In this document: positions 45,121-52,404 of the stretch, piece by piece
Layout: each line of letters opens with the position of its first letter
Position numbering within the stretch: the first letter of the stretch is position 1
Source: a virus
Virus record (IMG/VR): IMGVR_UViG_3300010413_000039
Span: 1-64,000 of that record
DNA length: 64,000 nt
Direction: 5' to 3' (one strand)
Notes under the pieces: generated by a model
What the model was told of the DNA's origin: nothing
Databases searched by the model: none
Seen by the model: only the letters and a program-made list of their open reading frames with translations
Made by a program: the position numbers and the translations under genes

Positions 45121-45426
45121 TCAGAATTCTCTTATCTGTGATATTAAGTCTCGTTCAGTTTTATAGTAGTCAACATGGTCACACAACCCATACCACCATT
45201 CCATAAACGTTTCCTGATCTTCTGGTTTTATTGTAGTGACAGTTGCTACCCTCGGTGTCCTATAGAAGTAGAACCAGTATCTTTTGCCTTTTACCAGCAT
45301 ATAGATAATGTCCATATCTCTAAGCAGGTACGTTACCCGTCCTTTATCATCAACTATCCCACGTAGTGGAAGAGTACGTTCTGTATTTTCTACAAAACTT
45401 TCTATTGCTTTTGTGAGATTACTCAT
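45121..45426 (-). CDS. Small protein of unknown function (101 aa)
   Basis: AAGGAGAAAGC before ATG; its start overlaps the end of the 48-residue membrane protein. Soluble, basic, aromatic (MLVKGKRYWFYFYRTPRVAT). No family recognised. Confidence 0.6.
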   Translation of the reverse strand: MSNLTKAIESFVENTERTLPLRGIVDDKGRVTYLLRDMDIIYMLVKGKRYWFYFYRTPRVATVTTIKPEDQETFMEWWYGLCDHVDYYKTERDLISQIREF

Positions 45427-45565
45427 GCTTTCTCCTTATTGCTGTTATAAGAATGAATGCTGATACAGATATTGGTACTGCTAACCACTGTTCTGGTACT
45501 TCTATACGGAACATAAGTGATACCAGCAGTCCTATCGTAATGGATGCCAAGAAATTAAGAGCCAT
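45419..45565 (-). CDS. Very small membrane protein (48 aa)
   Basis: Reads MALNFLASITIGLLVSLMFR ... SVSAFILITAIRRKHE: two hydrophobic segments and a basic tail. ATG overlaps the end of the methyltransferase gene by 11 bases, and its end overlaps the next start, so it sits snugly in the operon. Confidence 0.5.
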   Translation of the reverse strand: MALNFLASITIGLLVSLMFRIEVPEQWLAVPISVSAFILITAIRRKHE

Positions 45566-46559
45566 TATGCAGTCCTTTCAGTATATGTGTTGTTACGTCT
45601 ACAGTCCAGCTATTACCAAGAGCCTTATAACGTTGATGGTTGCTGATCTTCTTTACTCTCCCATCGAAATTTCCGTAGGCTGTATACCCGTCCTCAAATG
45701 TTTGAAGTCTTTCACATTCTATTGGATCAAACTTACGTACACACTTTTCCGTGATCAGTACGTTGTAAGGTACTCCCTTACGAAAGTTTGCTACCACTGC
45801 AGATGATTTGTTGTCCTTTACGTCTGAGTGATGATTGAAATTCCAGTGTGTCCTACCATCCTTTACCTGCCTGTTCATGTACTCCATTTCATTATCTGAC
45901 AGGATCAGATAAGGTATATGCCCACCACCACTATTTGGACGTATTGCAGGTGATTTGTCATAGTATGCACGTGGTTCATGCTCTCCCCACCTACCATACA
46001 TATCATGCAGTGCTGGTGGGTGAACGTCATCAAGAATGATGTCCTTTAGCAGGATACCTGCATCTTTTGGCTGAGTGATCTCAAAGTTTGACCAGTAAAC
46101 TCTCGGTCTTTTCTGTGCTGATAAGAGAGCACTGTTGATATGGATAGGATCAACTCCTACGAATGATGTCATGGTATCTATCCATTCAGTTTTCATCTTG
46201 ACATTCTCAAGCAGGAATTTAACATCAGGGTTGTTGTGCTCACGTACCCATTTCAGGATGTCAACGAATGTGAAGAACAGTTTTGATCTAGGATCATCGA
46301 AATTCAAACCATCGCCCGCAGGCGAGAAACCCTGACATGGCGAACCTGCAAGGATCAAATCTATCTTATCGGTAAAGATGTCCCAAGATTCCCATTCCTG
46401 CACATCACCCAACTGGATAGTATCTGGATAGTTGTGTTGTGTAATGGCTATTGCATACTTATCTATTTCACTGGCATAGTATTTATCAACCTGAATACCT
46501 GCACGTTCAAGTGAAACACGTCCTGCTGATATGCCATCAAACAAAGAGAGCACTATCAT
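45555..46559 (-). CDS. DNA (cytosine-C5) methyltransferase, orphan, copy 2
   Basis: A 334-residue C5 methyltransferase: motif I LSLFDGISAG, motif IV AGSPCQGFSPAG with nucleophile Cys75, motif VI LENV (117-120), QKRPRVYW, and GNSWTVDVTTHIL at the C-terminus. It is about half identical by eye to the copy at 2301 in the first 160 residues, including LNFDDPRS after motif IV, but the target-recognition regions differ. This points to duplication with a new target sequence. No endonuclease is adjacent. It is read from the type B promoter at 46996, so it is likely made early. Confidence 0.94.
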   Translation of the reverse strand: MIVLSLFDGISAGRVSLERAGIQVDKYYASEIDKYAIAITQHNYPDTIQLGDVQEWESWDIFTDKIDLILAGSPCQGFSPAGDGLNFDDPRSKLFFTFVDILKWVREHNNPDVKFLLENVKMKTEWIDTMTSFVGVDPIHINSALLSAQKRPRVYWSNFEITQPKDAGILLKDIILDDVHPPALHDMYGRWGEHEPRAYYDKSPAIRPNSGGGHIPYLILSDNEMEYMNRQVKDGRTHWNFNHHSDVKDNKSSAVVANFRKGVPYNVLITEKCVRKFDPIECERLQTFEDGYTAYGNFDGRVKKISNHQRYKALGNSWTVDVTTHILKGLHNGS

Positions 46560-46741
46560 TCGCTGTATTCTCCTGATTTACCTTTGTTATGCCCATCTAA
46601 CCAGTTATCCTGTCCCCATAGCCATATGATATCAAGTACCTCATTCTGATCAAGGGATTCAGTGAGTTTAGGGAACATATCTACAAATTCTGTTCTTGAT
46701 TCGCACTCCATTAAACGTTCTCCGATTTCACGCCTATTCAT
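46556..46741 (-). CDS. Small acidic protein (61 aa)
   Basis: Start at ATG 46741 (MNRREIGERLMECESRTEFV), preceded by GGAAAG. Overlaps the methyltransferase start by ATGA and the upstream gene by 8 bases. Helical and acidic. No family. Confidence 0.55.
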   Translation of the reverse strand: MNRREIGERLMECESRTEFVDMFPKLTESLDQNEVLDIIWLWGQDNWLDGHNKGKSGEYSE

Positions 46742-46970
46742 AGCTTTCCTCCAGAAAATATTCCAGCTTGAAATGTTCAACAAATTCCTCTGCAGTAGGT
46801 GTGTAGTCATTTTCTATGGTGTAGATCATGTTATCTGTGATAACACATGCAGTAGGATCACCGTCATTTACCAGCCTGATAGCCTCTTTAGCAAATGGTA
46901 TAATGGAAAGAGGCTTTCCCCATTCATAAACCATGTAATTTTCTAACTGAATTTCCATATGCAAGTCCAT
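46734..46970 (-). CDS. Small protein of unknown function (78 aa)
   Basis: First gene after the type B promoter at 46996; GAAAGGAGTTATC precedes its ATG. Sequence MDLHMEIQLENYMVYEWGKP, alpha/beta. No family. Confidence 0.6.
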   Translation of the reverse strand: MDLHMEIQLENYMVYEWGKPLSIIPFAKEAIRLVNDGDPTACVITDNMIYTIENDYTPTAEEFVEHFKLEYFLEESYE

Positions 46971-46995
46971 GATAACTCCTTTCGTTTACTCTTTA

Positions 46996-47039
46996 ATTAT
47001 ACCATAGTCAGGCACAAATTAGATTAAGGTTTGATTAGT
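46996..47039 (-). promoter_or_regulatory. Type B promoter (two 11-bp-spaced boxes, TATAAT)
   Basis: Minus strand: ACTAATC (47039-47033), CTTAATC (47028-47022), TATAAT (47001-46996). Box 2 overlaps the -35 position and there is no TTGACA. Same geometry as seven other promoters. Serves the methyltransferase 2 operon. Confidence 0.75.
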
Positions 47040-47045
47040 GCTGTA

Positions 47046-47300
47046 TTAAGAACCTGCCATTAGAAGTTTGAGGGCATCATCATTATCATAGTTATATATC
47101 CACATTGCCATGCAGAATACTTGAAAAGCATACTCAAAGCTAGGAAAGTAATCTGATTCATGTACTATCCTGTTTGGTATAGGATCAGACAAATCCACTA
47201 TGAGATAGTACCAACCTCTCTCCCCAAACTCTGCAGATGGTGCATCGTTGAAATACAGTCGGTATTCAAAACCATTTAGAATATAAGTATCAACTAGCAT
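47046..47300 (-). CDS. Small protein of unknown function (84 aa)
   Basis: Overlaps the upstream gene by 11 bases; AGAGGTTACAATTCT before ATG. Sequence MLVDTYILNGFEYRLYFNDA ... suggests a beta-rich fold with a C-terminal helix. No family. Confidence 0.55.
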   Translation of the reverse strand: MLVDTYILNGFEYRLYFNDAPSAEFGERGWYYLIVDLSDPIPNRIVHESDYFPSFEYAFQVFCMAMWIYNYDNDDALKLLMAGS

Positions 47301-47589
47301 AGAATTGTAACCTCTCTTGTAATTTATTCAGGCTGTTTGTTTCCGATATCAGGACTTCCCATCCAGTCATCACATCCCATACCTTCTGGCATTCGCTGAT
47401 GACTTTCAAAACGATCACCTGATTTTTATTCACAGCGTATAGCTCACCAGTGTCCTCTACCCAACTTACCCGATATGGTATAGGATCGCCTTCCAGTTTC
47501 CACCACACGCCGAAATCACGTTCATTTGATTTCAGTCTTACATCTGATTCCATCAACCACTTTTCGTACACACTGAATATGTTATCCAT
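47290..47589 (-). CDS. Small protein of unknown function (99 aa)
   Basis: Its ATG lies 1 base after the upstream stop, with GGATATGTGG upstream. Soluble alpha/beta protein (MDNIFSVYEKWLMESDVRLK). No family. Confidence 0.55.
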   Translation of the reverse strand: MDNIFSVYEKWLMESDVRLKSNERDFGVWWKLEGDPIPYRVSWVEDTGELYAVNKNQVIVLKVISECQKVWDVMTGWEVLISETNSLNKLQERLQFYAS

Positions 47590-47590
47590 T

Positions 47591-48028
47591 TTACCACATA
47601 TCCTCTGGTATAAATTCCCATGTGAATGTTACCCGTCCTTCATTATCCGCATCTATCTTAGTGCATTTAAACAGTTTGCGGATTATGTAACGTGGATCAC
47701 GATGTTCTATAGTAAACCACTTACGATCTCCAAACACAGCACTGTTATGTGGGTGTGCAGGATCATCTATCAGGGCACTTCCATATTCCTGCAGATCGTG
47801 GAAGAATGACACTGGTTTGGTGGGCTTTGGTGATAGAACATAGTCCACCACTACTCCATTTAATGAAAGGTTTATATCTGATATAGTAGCCTTATACATA
47901 TTTCCAGTAGCGTATCGGTAGACATATGTCTTAGTCGGTATGTTTGCAAACTCAGCATTTTCAACATCGAGCCGATGGATGAGTATGTCATCTTTAGTCC
48001 AGTAGTTTAGTTTCAGATTTACTGCCAT
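47591..48028 (-). CDS. Protein of unknown function (145 aa)
   Basis: TGGAGGAATC precedes the ATG. Beta-rich 145-residue protein (MAVNLKLNYWTKDDILIHRL). It overlaps the upstream gene by 10 bases. No family. Confidence 0.6.
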   Translation of the reverse strand: MAVNLKLNYWTKDDILIHRLDVENAEFANIPTKTYVYRYATGNMYKATISDINLSLNGVVVDYVLSPKPTKPVSFFHDLQEYGSALIDDPAHPHNSAVFGDRKWFTIEHRDPRYIIRKLFKCTKIDADNEGRVTFTWEFIPEDMW

Positions 48029-48267
48029 GATTCCTCCATATCCACTGCATACACATTCTTATAACCGATATCTTCAAGCTCTTCCAGCAGGGACTGATAC
48101 TCACCTCTCCATGCAGGTGTGGTATCTTCTCTTACCCAAGCACGTGAGCACTCACCATGTTGACCGACATGAGCATAGCACAAGTAATTCCCTGCATTGG
48201 CTTGCTCTTGGATCAACACTGCAGTGATCTCACCTTCAAACTTGCAGAAATAAACTGGTGTACCCAT
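48019..48267 (-). CDS. Small protein of unknown function (82 aa)
   Basis: Start at ATG 48267 because GAGGAGAATC precedes it; a more distal ATG at 48300 lies too close to the -10 at 48307. Sequence MGTPVYFCKFEGEITAVLIQ ... acidic C-terminus. No family. Confidence 0.6.
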   Translation of the reverse strand: MGTPVYFCKFEGEITAVLIQEQANAGNYLCYAHVGQHGECSRAWVREDTTPAWRGEYQSLLEELEDIGYKNVYAVDMEESWQ

Positions 48268-48306
48268 GATTCTCCTCACGTGACTTTCAAATGTTGACAT
48301 GTAAAT

Positions 48307-48350
48307 ATTATACCACAGGATAATGTCAGTAACATTAGAGAATGATTAAT
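48307..48350 (-). promoter_or_regulatory. Type B promoter
   Basis: Minus strand: ATTAATC (48350-48344), TCTAATG (48339-48333), TATAAT (48312-48307). Overlaps the end of the upstream gene. Confidence 0.75.
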
Positions 48351-48714
48351 CTTCATTGCACAAAGCACAACGTCTGCGAAAGAAGTCAGTACCATTGACA
48401 GTATCCATGAAATACCCTTTACCATGACAGTCTGGACAAGATACCTTTGTCATCTTGGTGATCTTCATATTTTCAGATTGTTTATTCACACTCCACCTGT
48501 AACCATGATATTCAAACTCCATATAATCAGGTGAATAATGAAGTAGCTCACCATCATCCAAGAGCGCATCATACATTGGATCATCTTCTGAGAGTTTCTT
48601 CTCATTCAGATAGAAATTGAAACCATCCGCATAAGCACCGGCATTCTCTGGAATGTAGGTAAAACCAAACTTGGCATCACGATAACCTATTTGAAAATCA
48701 GACATATAAGACAT
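48346..48714 (-). CDS. Zinc-knuckle protein (122 aa)
   Basis: AAAGGAGATAACTG precedes ATG. The C-terminus has CPDCHGKGYF ... CALCNED, a DnaJ-like half zinc finger; the N-terminus (SDFQIGYRDAKFGFTYIPEN) recalls small ribosome- or tRNA-modulating phage proteins only loosely. Confidence 0.6.
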   Translation of the reverse strand: MSYMSDFQIGYRDAKFGFTYIPENAGAYADGFNFYLNEKKLSEDDPMYDALLDDGELLHYSPDYMEFEYHGYRWSVNKQSENMKITKMTKVSCPDCHGKGYFMDTVNGTDFFRRRCALCNED

Positions 48715-48735
48715 CAGTTATCTCCTTTGGTATGA

Positions 48736-48987
48736 TTAATTCCATCCGTGACAGCCATCATAGTGACTGTCGTATCTCTTATCAGGCTGATACTTGAAGA
48801 AAGGCAGGGTGTCCTTAGATGGTACGGTTCTCCCGCACTCCATACACATTGACATTCTACCTGATAGATCAGGTGTATCATTGTCTACCACATTATAACC
48901 TGCGTTGATACCTGCACAGATAACACATACTGGATTTCCATTACGATCTGAACCGTTTGCCATATGACCACATTTCATCTTAGGCAT
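48736..48987 (-). CDS. Small zinc-finger protein (83 aa)
   Basis: ATG 48987 is chosen: GGAGG lies 6 bases upstream, while ATG 48993 has no spacing. MPKMKCGHM...CVIC and MCMECGRTVPSK give two zinc-knuckle pairs. Possibly a host-takeover protein. Confidence 0.6.
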   Translation of the reverse strand: MPKMKCGHMANGSDRNGNPVCVICAGINAGYNVVDNDTPDLSGRMSMCMECGRTVPSKDTLPFFKYQPDKRYDSHYDGCHGWN

Positions 48988-49192
48988 TTTCATCCTCCAT
49001 TATTGCACATATAATAACTGTCGTGTCTCTTTCCTGATCAAACAAGATAACCAAAGGTTTAGTCCTGACAAATGTATCATTGTCTACCTTGAATGATACG
49101 ATGTGATTGACGTTGACAGATGTAAAATCTTTCAGGTTGATCTCTATGGTGATATTCTGGTGTTTATATGGTAGTACATATTCAGCTTTCAT
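48980..49192 (-). CDS. Small protein of unknown function (70 aa)
   Basis: CGGAGATAAT before ATG. Beta-rich (MKAEYVLPYKHQNITIEINL). Overlaps the zinc-finger gene by 8 bases. No family. Confidence 0.55.
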   Translation of the reverse strand: MKAEYVLPYKHQNITIEINLKDFTSVNVNHIVSFKVDNDTFVRTKPLVILFDQERDTTVIICAIMEDENA

Positions 49193-49255
49193 ATTATCTC
49201 CGTTTAACCCTACAGTACCGAAAGAACGAGCCGACCCCGATTTTTCCCCATCAGA

Positions 49256-49450
49256 TTATAGTATCAAGAATAGGAGTATACAGGGTAAGCACAACACTGC
49301 TAATGAGACTAATCCTATCAGAATACTCATGATACTTATAGTACATGATGCCAGTCCAGCCAGCATCTTCATTGGAAGAATGATAAGTATCTCGAACACT
49401 AACAGGATCACGTCAAATATATTTTCTAAAAAAGATTTATTTTTTGTCAT
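49256..49450 (-). CDS. Small membrane protein (64 aa), apparently leaderless
   Basis: Hydrophobic protein with two long membrane helices (IFDVILLVFEILIILPMKML; ISIMSILIGLVSLAVLCLPC). The ATG starts 7 bases after the TATAAT of its promoter, so the mRNA should begin at or near the start codon. Confidence 0.55.
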   Translation of the reverse strand: MTKNKSFLENIFDVILLVFEILIILPMKMLAGLASCTISIMSILIGLVSLAVLCLPCILLFLIL

Positions 49451-49457
49451 AAAGTTA

Positions 49458-49501
49458 ATTATACCTCAGATTTATTCTGATAAAATTAATATAAGATTAG
49501 T
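49458..49501 (-). promoter_or_regulatory. Type B promoter, leaderless output
   Basis: Minus strand: ACTAATC (49501-49495), ATTAATT (49490-49484), TATAAT (49463-49458). The start codon of the membrane protein is 7 bases downstream. Confidence 0.75.
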
Positions 49502-49508
49502 AAATTAT

Positions 49509-49925
49509 TTACAGGGTTTCCAGATATGTGAACAGTTTATCCAGATGATCACGATCAAACATCTCGGTGCTATGGATGTACCCTGTGTATGCACCTTTCA
49601 CATCTACACGTACACATTCACCCACTGTTACCCGTACTATATCAGAATTTGATCCGTCTTTATTGATACGGTTTACAGCGTCCATTAACTCTTCTATTGT
49701 CCTCATGTTATCCTTTATATCAACATATATATTGGTGTAGGTAGGTGATAGGTAGATGCCCATACCCTGTTGATGCTTTTCCATGATCCTTTGTACTCTT
49801 TCTGTGCTGGCTGATGTAAGTTTCATATATGATCTTACAGTACCATTACACCTCATAAAGTTTACATTAGAAAATCCAGCTTTGATGTGTGACCAGTAGG
49901 ATACAGAAGTAATATAAGTCTTCAT
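49509..49925 (-). CDS. Small early protein, paralogue 1 of 3 (138 aa)
   Basis: TTGGAGAGATAAT precedes ATG 49925. Shares a layout with the next two genes: S-x-W near the N-terminus (SVSYWSHIKAGFSNVNFMRC), an AS/TS-x-x-R motif (SASTERVQRIMEKH) and SPTYTNIYVD. The C-terminal 60 residues are extra. Function unknown. Confidence 0.6.
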   Translation of the reverse strand: MKTYITSVSYWSHIKAGFSNVNFMRCNGTVRSYMKLTSASTERVQRIMEKHQQGMGIYLSPTYTNIYVDIKDNMRTIEELMDAVNRINKDGSNSDIVRVTVGECVRVDVKGAYTGYIHSTEMFDRDHLDKLFTYLETL

Positions 49926-49926
49926 A

Positions 49927-50142
49927 TTATCTCTCCAAGATGACAGATACATTGGTATGGATTGGCGTAATCACTACGCTGGTATTGTATTTATACGCCT
50001 CAAATATTCTTGAAAGTCTTCTGCAGGATGCTTTGGTAGGGTGTGGATACCTGCCTATTTTCAGGGATTCCCCTTCATGCCTGATAAACCTTACAACGGA
50101 TAAACCGTCATTGAATGTCCAGTGTGAAATTAGAAGTCTCAT
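49927..50142 (-). CDS. Small early protein, paralogue 2 of 3 (71 aa)
   Basis: Preceded by AAGGACGGGTATA. MRLLISHWTFNDGLSVVRFI ... KASCRRLSRIFEAYKYNTSV ... ITPIHTNVSV aligns with its two neighbours. Starts after, and may be coupled to, the gene at 50154. Confidence 0.6.
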   Translation of the reverse strand: MRLLISHWTFNDGLSVVRFIRHEGESLKIGRYPHPTKASCRRLSRIFEAYKYNTSVVITPIHTNVSVILER

Positions 50143-50153
50143 TATACCCGTCC

Positions 50154-50393
50154 TTATTCAAACAGTATAAATAGATTGGTATAATGGCTGGATAGGTTTA
50201 CGTTAACCCTGTCTCTATGCTTGAAGAATACTTCATCCAGCCTCTTATATGATGCAGGTGTAATATTCCTGTATGTATGACGTGATGCATACACATATCC
50301 CCTATCCACAGGATCACTCCTACAAAAGTTTACACTCTGCCAAGTATTTTGGGTATAATTCCAGTATGAGATCATACTGATTCTATTCTTCAT
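50154..50393 (-). CDS. Small early protein, paralogue 3 of 3 (79 aa)
   Basis: AGGGTAAC upstream of ATG. MKNRISMISYWNYTQNTWQS ... NITPASYKRLDEVFFKHRDR ... LSSHYTNLFI aligns with the two downstream genes. Its TAA stop is part of the AAGGACGGGTA binding site of the next gene. Confidence 0.6.
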   Translation of the reverse strand: MKNRISMISYWNYTQNTWQSVNFCRSDPVDRGYVYASRHTYRNITPASYKRLDEVFFKHRDRVNVNLSSHYTNLFILFE

Positions 50394-50394
50394 G

Positions 50395-50601
50395 TTACCC
50401 TACCTTATTGGATTCAACTACATCAGGTGAAAGATATCCATTGGTTGCCACACTTGTGGGAACAACAGCCCACTTGTCGAGGGTGAACCATCGACTGTAC
50501 AGATCATTGCCATATGCTTTGGCATCTTCAACAGTTTCAAACTCCAAAGCATTGGTTGCATATGAACGTCCACCTACTTCTAAACACCACACTTTATACA
50601 T
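50395..50601 (-). CDS. Small protein of unknown function (68 aa)
   Basis: AGGAGG precedes two adjacent ATGs (50604, 50601); the second has better spacing. YKVWCLEVGGRSYATNALEF ... resembles small SH3-like or DUF-type proteins. No firm family. Confidence 0.55.
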   Translation of the reverse strand: MYKVWCLEVGGRSYATNALEFETVEDAKAYGNDLYSRWFTLDKWAVVPTSVATNGYLSPDVVESNKVG

Positions 50602-50610
50602 CATATCCTC

Positions 50611-50874
50611 CTATGAATTTGACCATTCAACTAACAGTTCTTTAATGACGTGTTCTGCATCTGAGAAATTATCCCCGTATAACTTCTCGGAGAGGAAACT
50701 AGCCAGATCATACAGACCTGCAACACACATTGTCTTCACCAGTTGTTTGTTATGCTGTAGGCGTTCTTTCTCGCTCAGCTTTTCATCTTCTGCAGTAATC
50801 ATCTCTTCCATATTCCGAATAATGATTACTTTATTTCCAAGTGCCGGTAACAAATATTGTATGTCAGCTTTCAT
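50611..50874 (-). CDS. Small helical protein (87 aa)
   Basis: ATG 50874 follows GGAGGTTCAA; an ATG at 50898 lies 3 bases from the -10. Helical, acidic (KADIQYLLPALGNKVIIIRN ... VIKELLVEWSNS). No family. Confidence 0.6.
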   Translation of the reverse strand: MKADIQYLLPALGNKVIIIRNMEEMITAEDEKLSEKERLQHNKQLVKTMCVAGLYDLASFLSEKLYGDNFSDAEHVIKELLVEWSNS

Positions 50875-50900
50875 TTGAACCTCCATTTCGATATGCATTA

Positions 50901-50944
50901 ATTATAGCACACATTTACACACTTTACATTAATATCACATTAGA
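50901..50944 (-). promoter_or_regulatory. Type B promoter
   Basis: Minus strand: TCTAATG (50944-50938), ATTAATG (50933-50927), TATAAT (50906-50901). Serves the operon from 50874 leftward. Confidence 0.75.
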
Positions 50945-51163
50945 AATTTGGGTGTCCTATTACCCGTCCTTTTAAGTGGTGTCCTATACCCGTCCTTTAA
51001 TAAGACTAACCAGGTAGGAATTATCCAGGATAAATCGGATAGGATTGGTAGAAATAAGCTATTGGATAAATAAGATAAACTTTGTCCGATTTATTCCCTC
51101 GGGTGGATTATCATCCTCTCAGCCACAGGGTCGACACTGCACAGGGGTGTGTGTTTTCTGATG
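50945..51163 (-). ncRNA. Structured non-coding region, member of the 'TAATCCACCC' family
   Basis: No gene in 219 bases between two type B promoters. The upstream promoter at 51171 would transcribe only this segment before the next promoter. Reading the minus strand it contains GATGATAATCCACCC (near 51113-51099) followed by a hairpin GGAATAAAT/ATTTATCC, shared with the regions at 54.3 and 58.7 kb. Near 50960-51000 there are two tandem copies of a binding-site-like unit (AAAGGACGGGTA) without start codon, perhaps remains of lost genes. Confidence 0.5.
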
Positions 51164-51170
51164 TAGTTAT

Positions 51171-51214
51171 ATTATACCACAATCCAATCCCCCTGAGATT
51201 AATATTAGATTAGA
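51171..51214 (-). promoter_or_regulatory. Type B promoter for the 51-kb RNA
   Basis: Minus strand: TCTAATC (51214-51208), ATTAATC (51203-51197), TATAAT (51176-51171), with GGGGGATTGG between box 2 and the -10, as also at 52673. Confidence 0.75.
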
Positions 51215-51223
51215 AAAACCTGG

Positions 51224-51469
51224 CTAAACAAGGAAACACTGGCTGTTGTGATCCCAAGTAATGTGTACGAGGGCATCATCATTATAAAACTCTTTAAGAG
51301 CCTGCAGGATAGGTTCTTTATCCAGCTTTATATAAGTGAAGAAGATGTAGTGATATACCGGCACTTCATCGTAGCTCAGGATTTCAACCAGCTTTTCAAC
51401 AGTGAGCCAAACCTGTGCAGTACCAGCACTGGCATTCCCAACCATCTTGTCAAATTTAGTTTTGTACAT
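51224..51469 (-). CDS. Small protein of unknown function (81 aa)
   Basis: Preceded by the recurrent AAGGACGGGTAACA binding site. Alpha/beta (MYKTKFDKMVGNASAGTAQV ... ALVHITWDHNSQCFLV). No family. Confidence 0.55.
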   Translation of the reverse strand: MYKTKFDKMVGNASAGTAQVWLTVEKLVEILSYDEVPVYHYIFFTYIKLDKEPILQALKEFYNDDALVHITWDHNSQCFLV

Positions 51470-51481
51470 TGTTACCCGTCC

Positions 51482-51772
51482 TTATACTTGATTCGTTTCT
51501 TCAAGATAATCTATAACCATTGACCTGCAGACCCTATTGATGCAGTATCTGAATTTCTTTTTATCTATACCATAATCATCATTCTCATTATACAGATCAC
51601 ATGCTCTGTTAACTACCTCAGTGATCCCGTCTGAGTTAACCATCTGATATAGAATCCACGCAAGGTTTCTTCCCTCATGTTCATAGTCAGGTTCATCCAG
51701 CATTCCTGCTTTAGGGTCAACGATCTTTGTGCCTTCTGGTACATATAATTCCACTTCCATATACTGTGTCAT
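51482..51772 (-). CDS. Small protein of unknown function (96 aa)
   Basis: Preceded by AAAAGGACGGGTAAAG, which also encodes the end of the upstream gene. Acidic N-terminus, helical remainder (MTQYMEVELYVPEGTKIVDP ... CRSMVIDYLEETNQV). No family. Confidence 0.55.
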   Translation of the reverse strand: MTQYMEVELYVPEGTKIVDPKAGMLDEPDYEHEGRNLAWILYQMVNSDGITEVVNRACDLYNENDDYGIDKKKFRYCINRVCRSMVIDYLEETNQV

Positions 51773-51774
51773 CT

Positions 51775-51924
51775 TTACCCGTCCTTTTTAGTAAATATAA
51801 ATATACCTGATATTATACCACATGAAATTACGATCAGGTTATTAATCAGATTAAACTCTGGTGAGAATAACCATATCCAGCCGACAGATAATATAACTAT
51901 AATGATCCCTATTACACGTAACAT
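51775..51924 (-). CDS. Very small membrane protein ending KKDG (49 aa)
   Basis: Reads MLRVIGIIIVILSVGWIWLF ... NNLIVISCGIISGIFIFTKKDG: two membrane helices. Start preceded by AAAGGACGGGTAACG. Its final codons and stop (AAG GAC GGG TAA) are the binding site of the next gene. A type B promoter lies inside it. Confidence 0.6.
   Translation of the reverse strand: MLRVIGIIIVILSVGWIWLFSPEFNLINNLIVISCGIISGIFIFTKKDG
51812..51855 (-). promoter_or_regulatory. Type B promoter inside a gene
   Basis: Minus strand: TTTAATC (51855-51849), a weaker TAATAAC (51844-51838), TATAAT (51817-51812) with TGTGG. Geometry identical to the other seven although it lies in the coding sequence of the 49-residue protein. 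Confidence 0.65.
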
Positions 51925-51926
51925 CG

Positions 51927-52196
51927 TTACCCGTCCTTTAAATTAACTGTCATAACAGGCTGACGCTTTGTATACCTGTCTTTTAATTCCTCTTCCGATA
52001 CGTACTTGTATGTAGGGTGTCCTATGCGTTTCATGTGATACAGCTTGCAGTCCCCATAATTCTGCACAGCTATAGCATCATAAGCATAGTCAACTACCCA
52101 TAGAGTCTTGGATCGGTTGTTAATATAGACATCTCCGCATTCATCTGGATAGTCCCCTACATAGACATCTATGCCAAGAGAGTTCCTTATAAACAT
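51927..52196 (-). CDS. Small protein of unknown function ending NLKDG (89 aa)
   Basis: Start ATG 52196 after AGGGACGGGTAAA. Beta-rich protein (MFIRNSLGIDVYVGDYPDEC ... QPVMTVNLKDG). The last codons form the next gene's binding site. No family. Confidence 0.6.
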   Translation of the reverse strand: MFIRNSLGIDVYVGDYPDECGDVYINNRSKTLWVVDYAYDAIAVQNYGDCKLYHMKRIGHPTYKYVSEEELKDRYTKRQPVMTVNLKDG

Positions 52197-52197
52197 T

Positions 52198-52404
52198 TTA
52201 CCCGTCCCTCTTTGCTTTAACCCACTGCATGACGGTTTGGATTTCTTCAAATGTCATAGGTGCTTGGTTAACAAACAGTGGGCGCAGGGTGTGTACCCTG
52301 AATACAAGCATGGCATTAATAGCCACGCCAAATTGATTCTCGATATCCACAACTACAGAGTCGTCCTTCTCAGGATACTCTCTGAAATTAAAATAAGTCG
52401 GCAT
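52198..52404 (-). CDS. Small protein of unknown function ending AKRDG (68 aa)
   Basis: Three ATGs in a row; the third (52404) is best spaced from GGAAG. Alpha/beta (MPTYFNFREYPEKDDSVVVD ... FEEIQTVMQWVKAKRDG). Overlaps the upstream zinc protein. Ends in the KRDG-stop form of the GGACGGGTAA unit. Confidence 0.55.
   Translation of the reverse strand: MPTYFNFREYPEKDDSVVVDIENQFGVAINAMLVFRVHTLRPLFVNQAPMTFEEIQTVMQWVKAKRDG

Noticed and set aside
50945-51163. Small genes on either strand in the 51-kb gap
   Set aside because: No frame has a binding site plus start; the AAAGGACGGGTA units there lack a following ATG.
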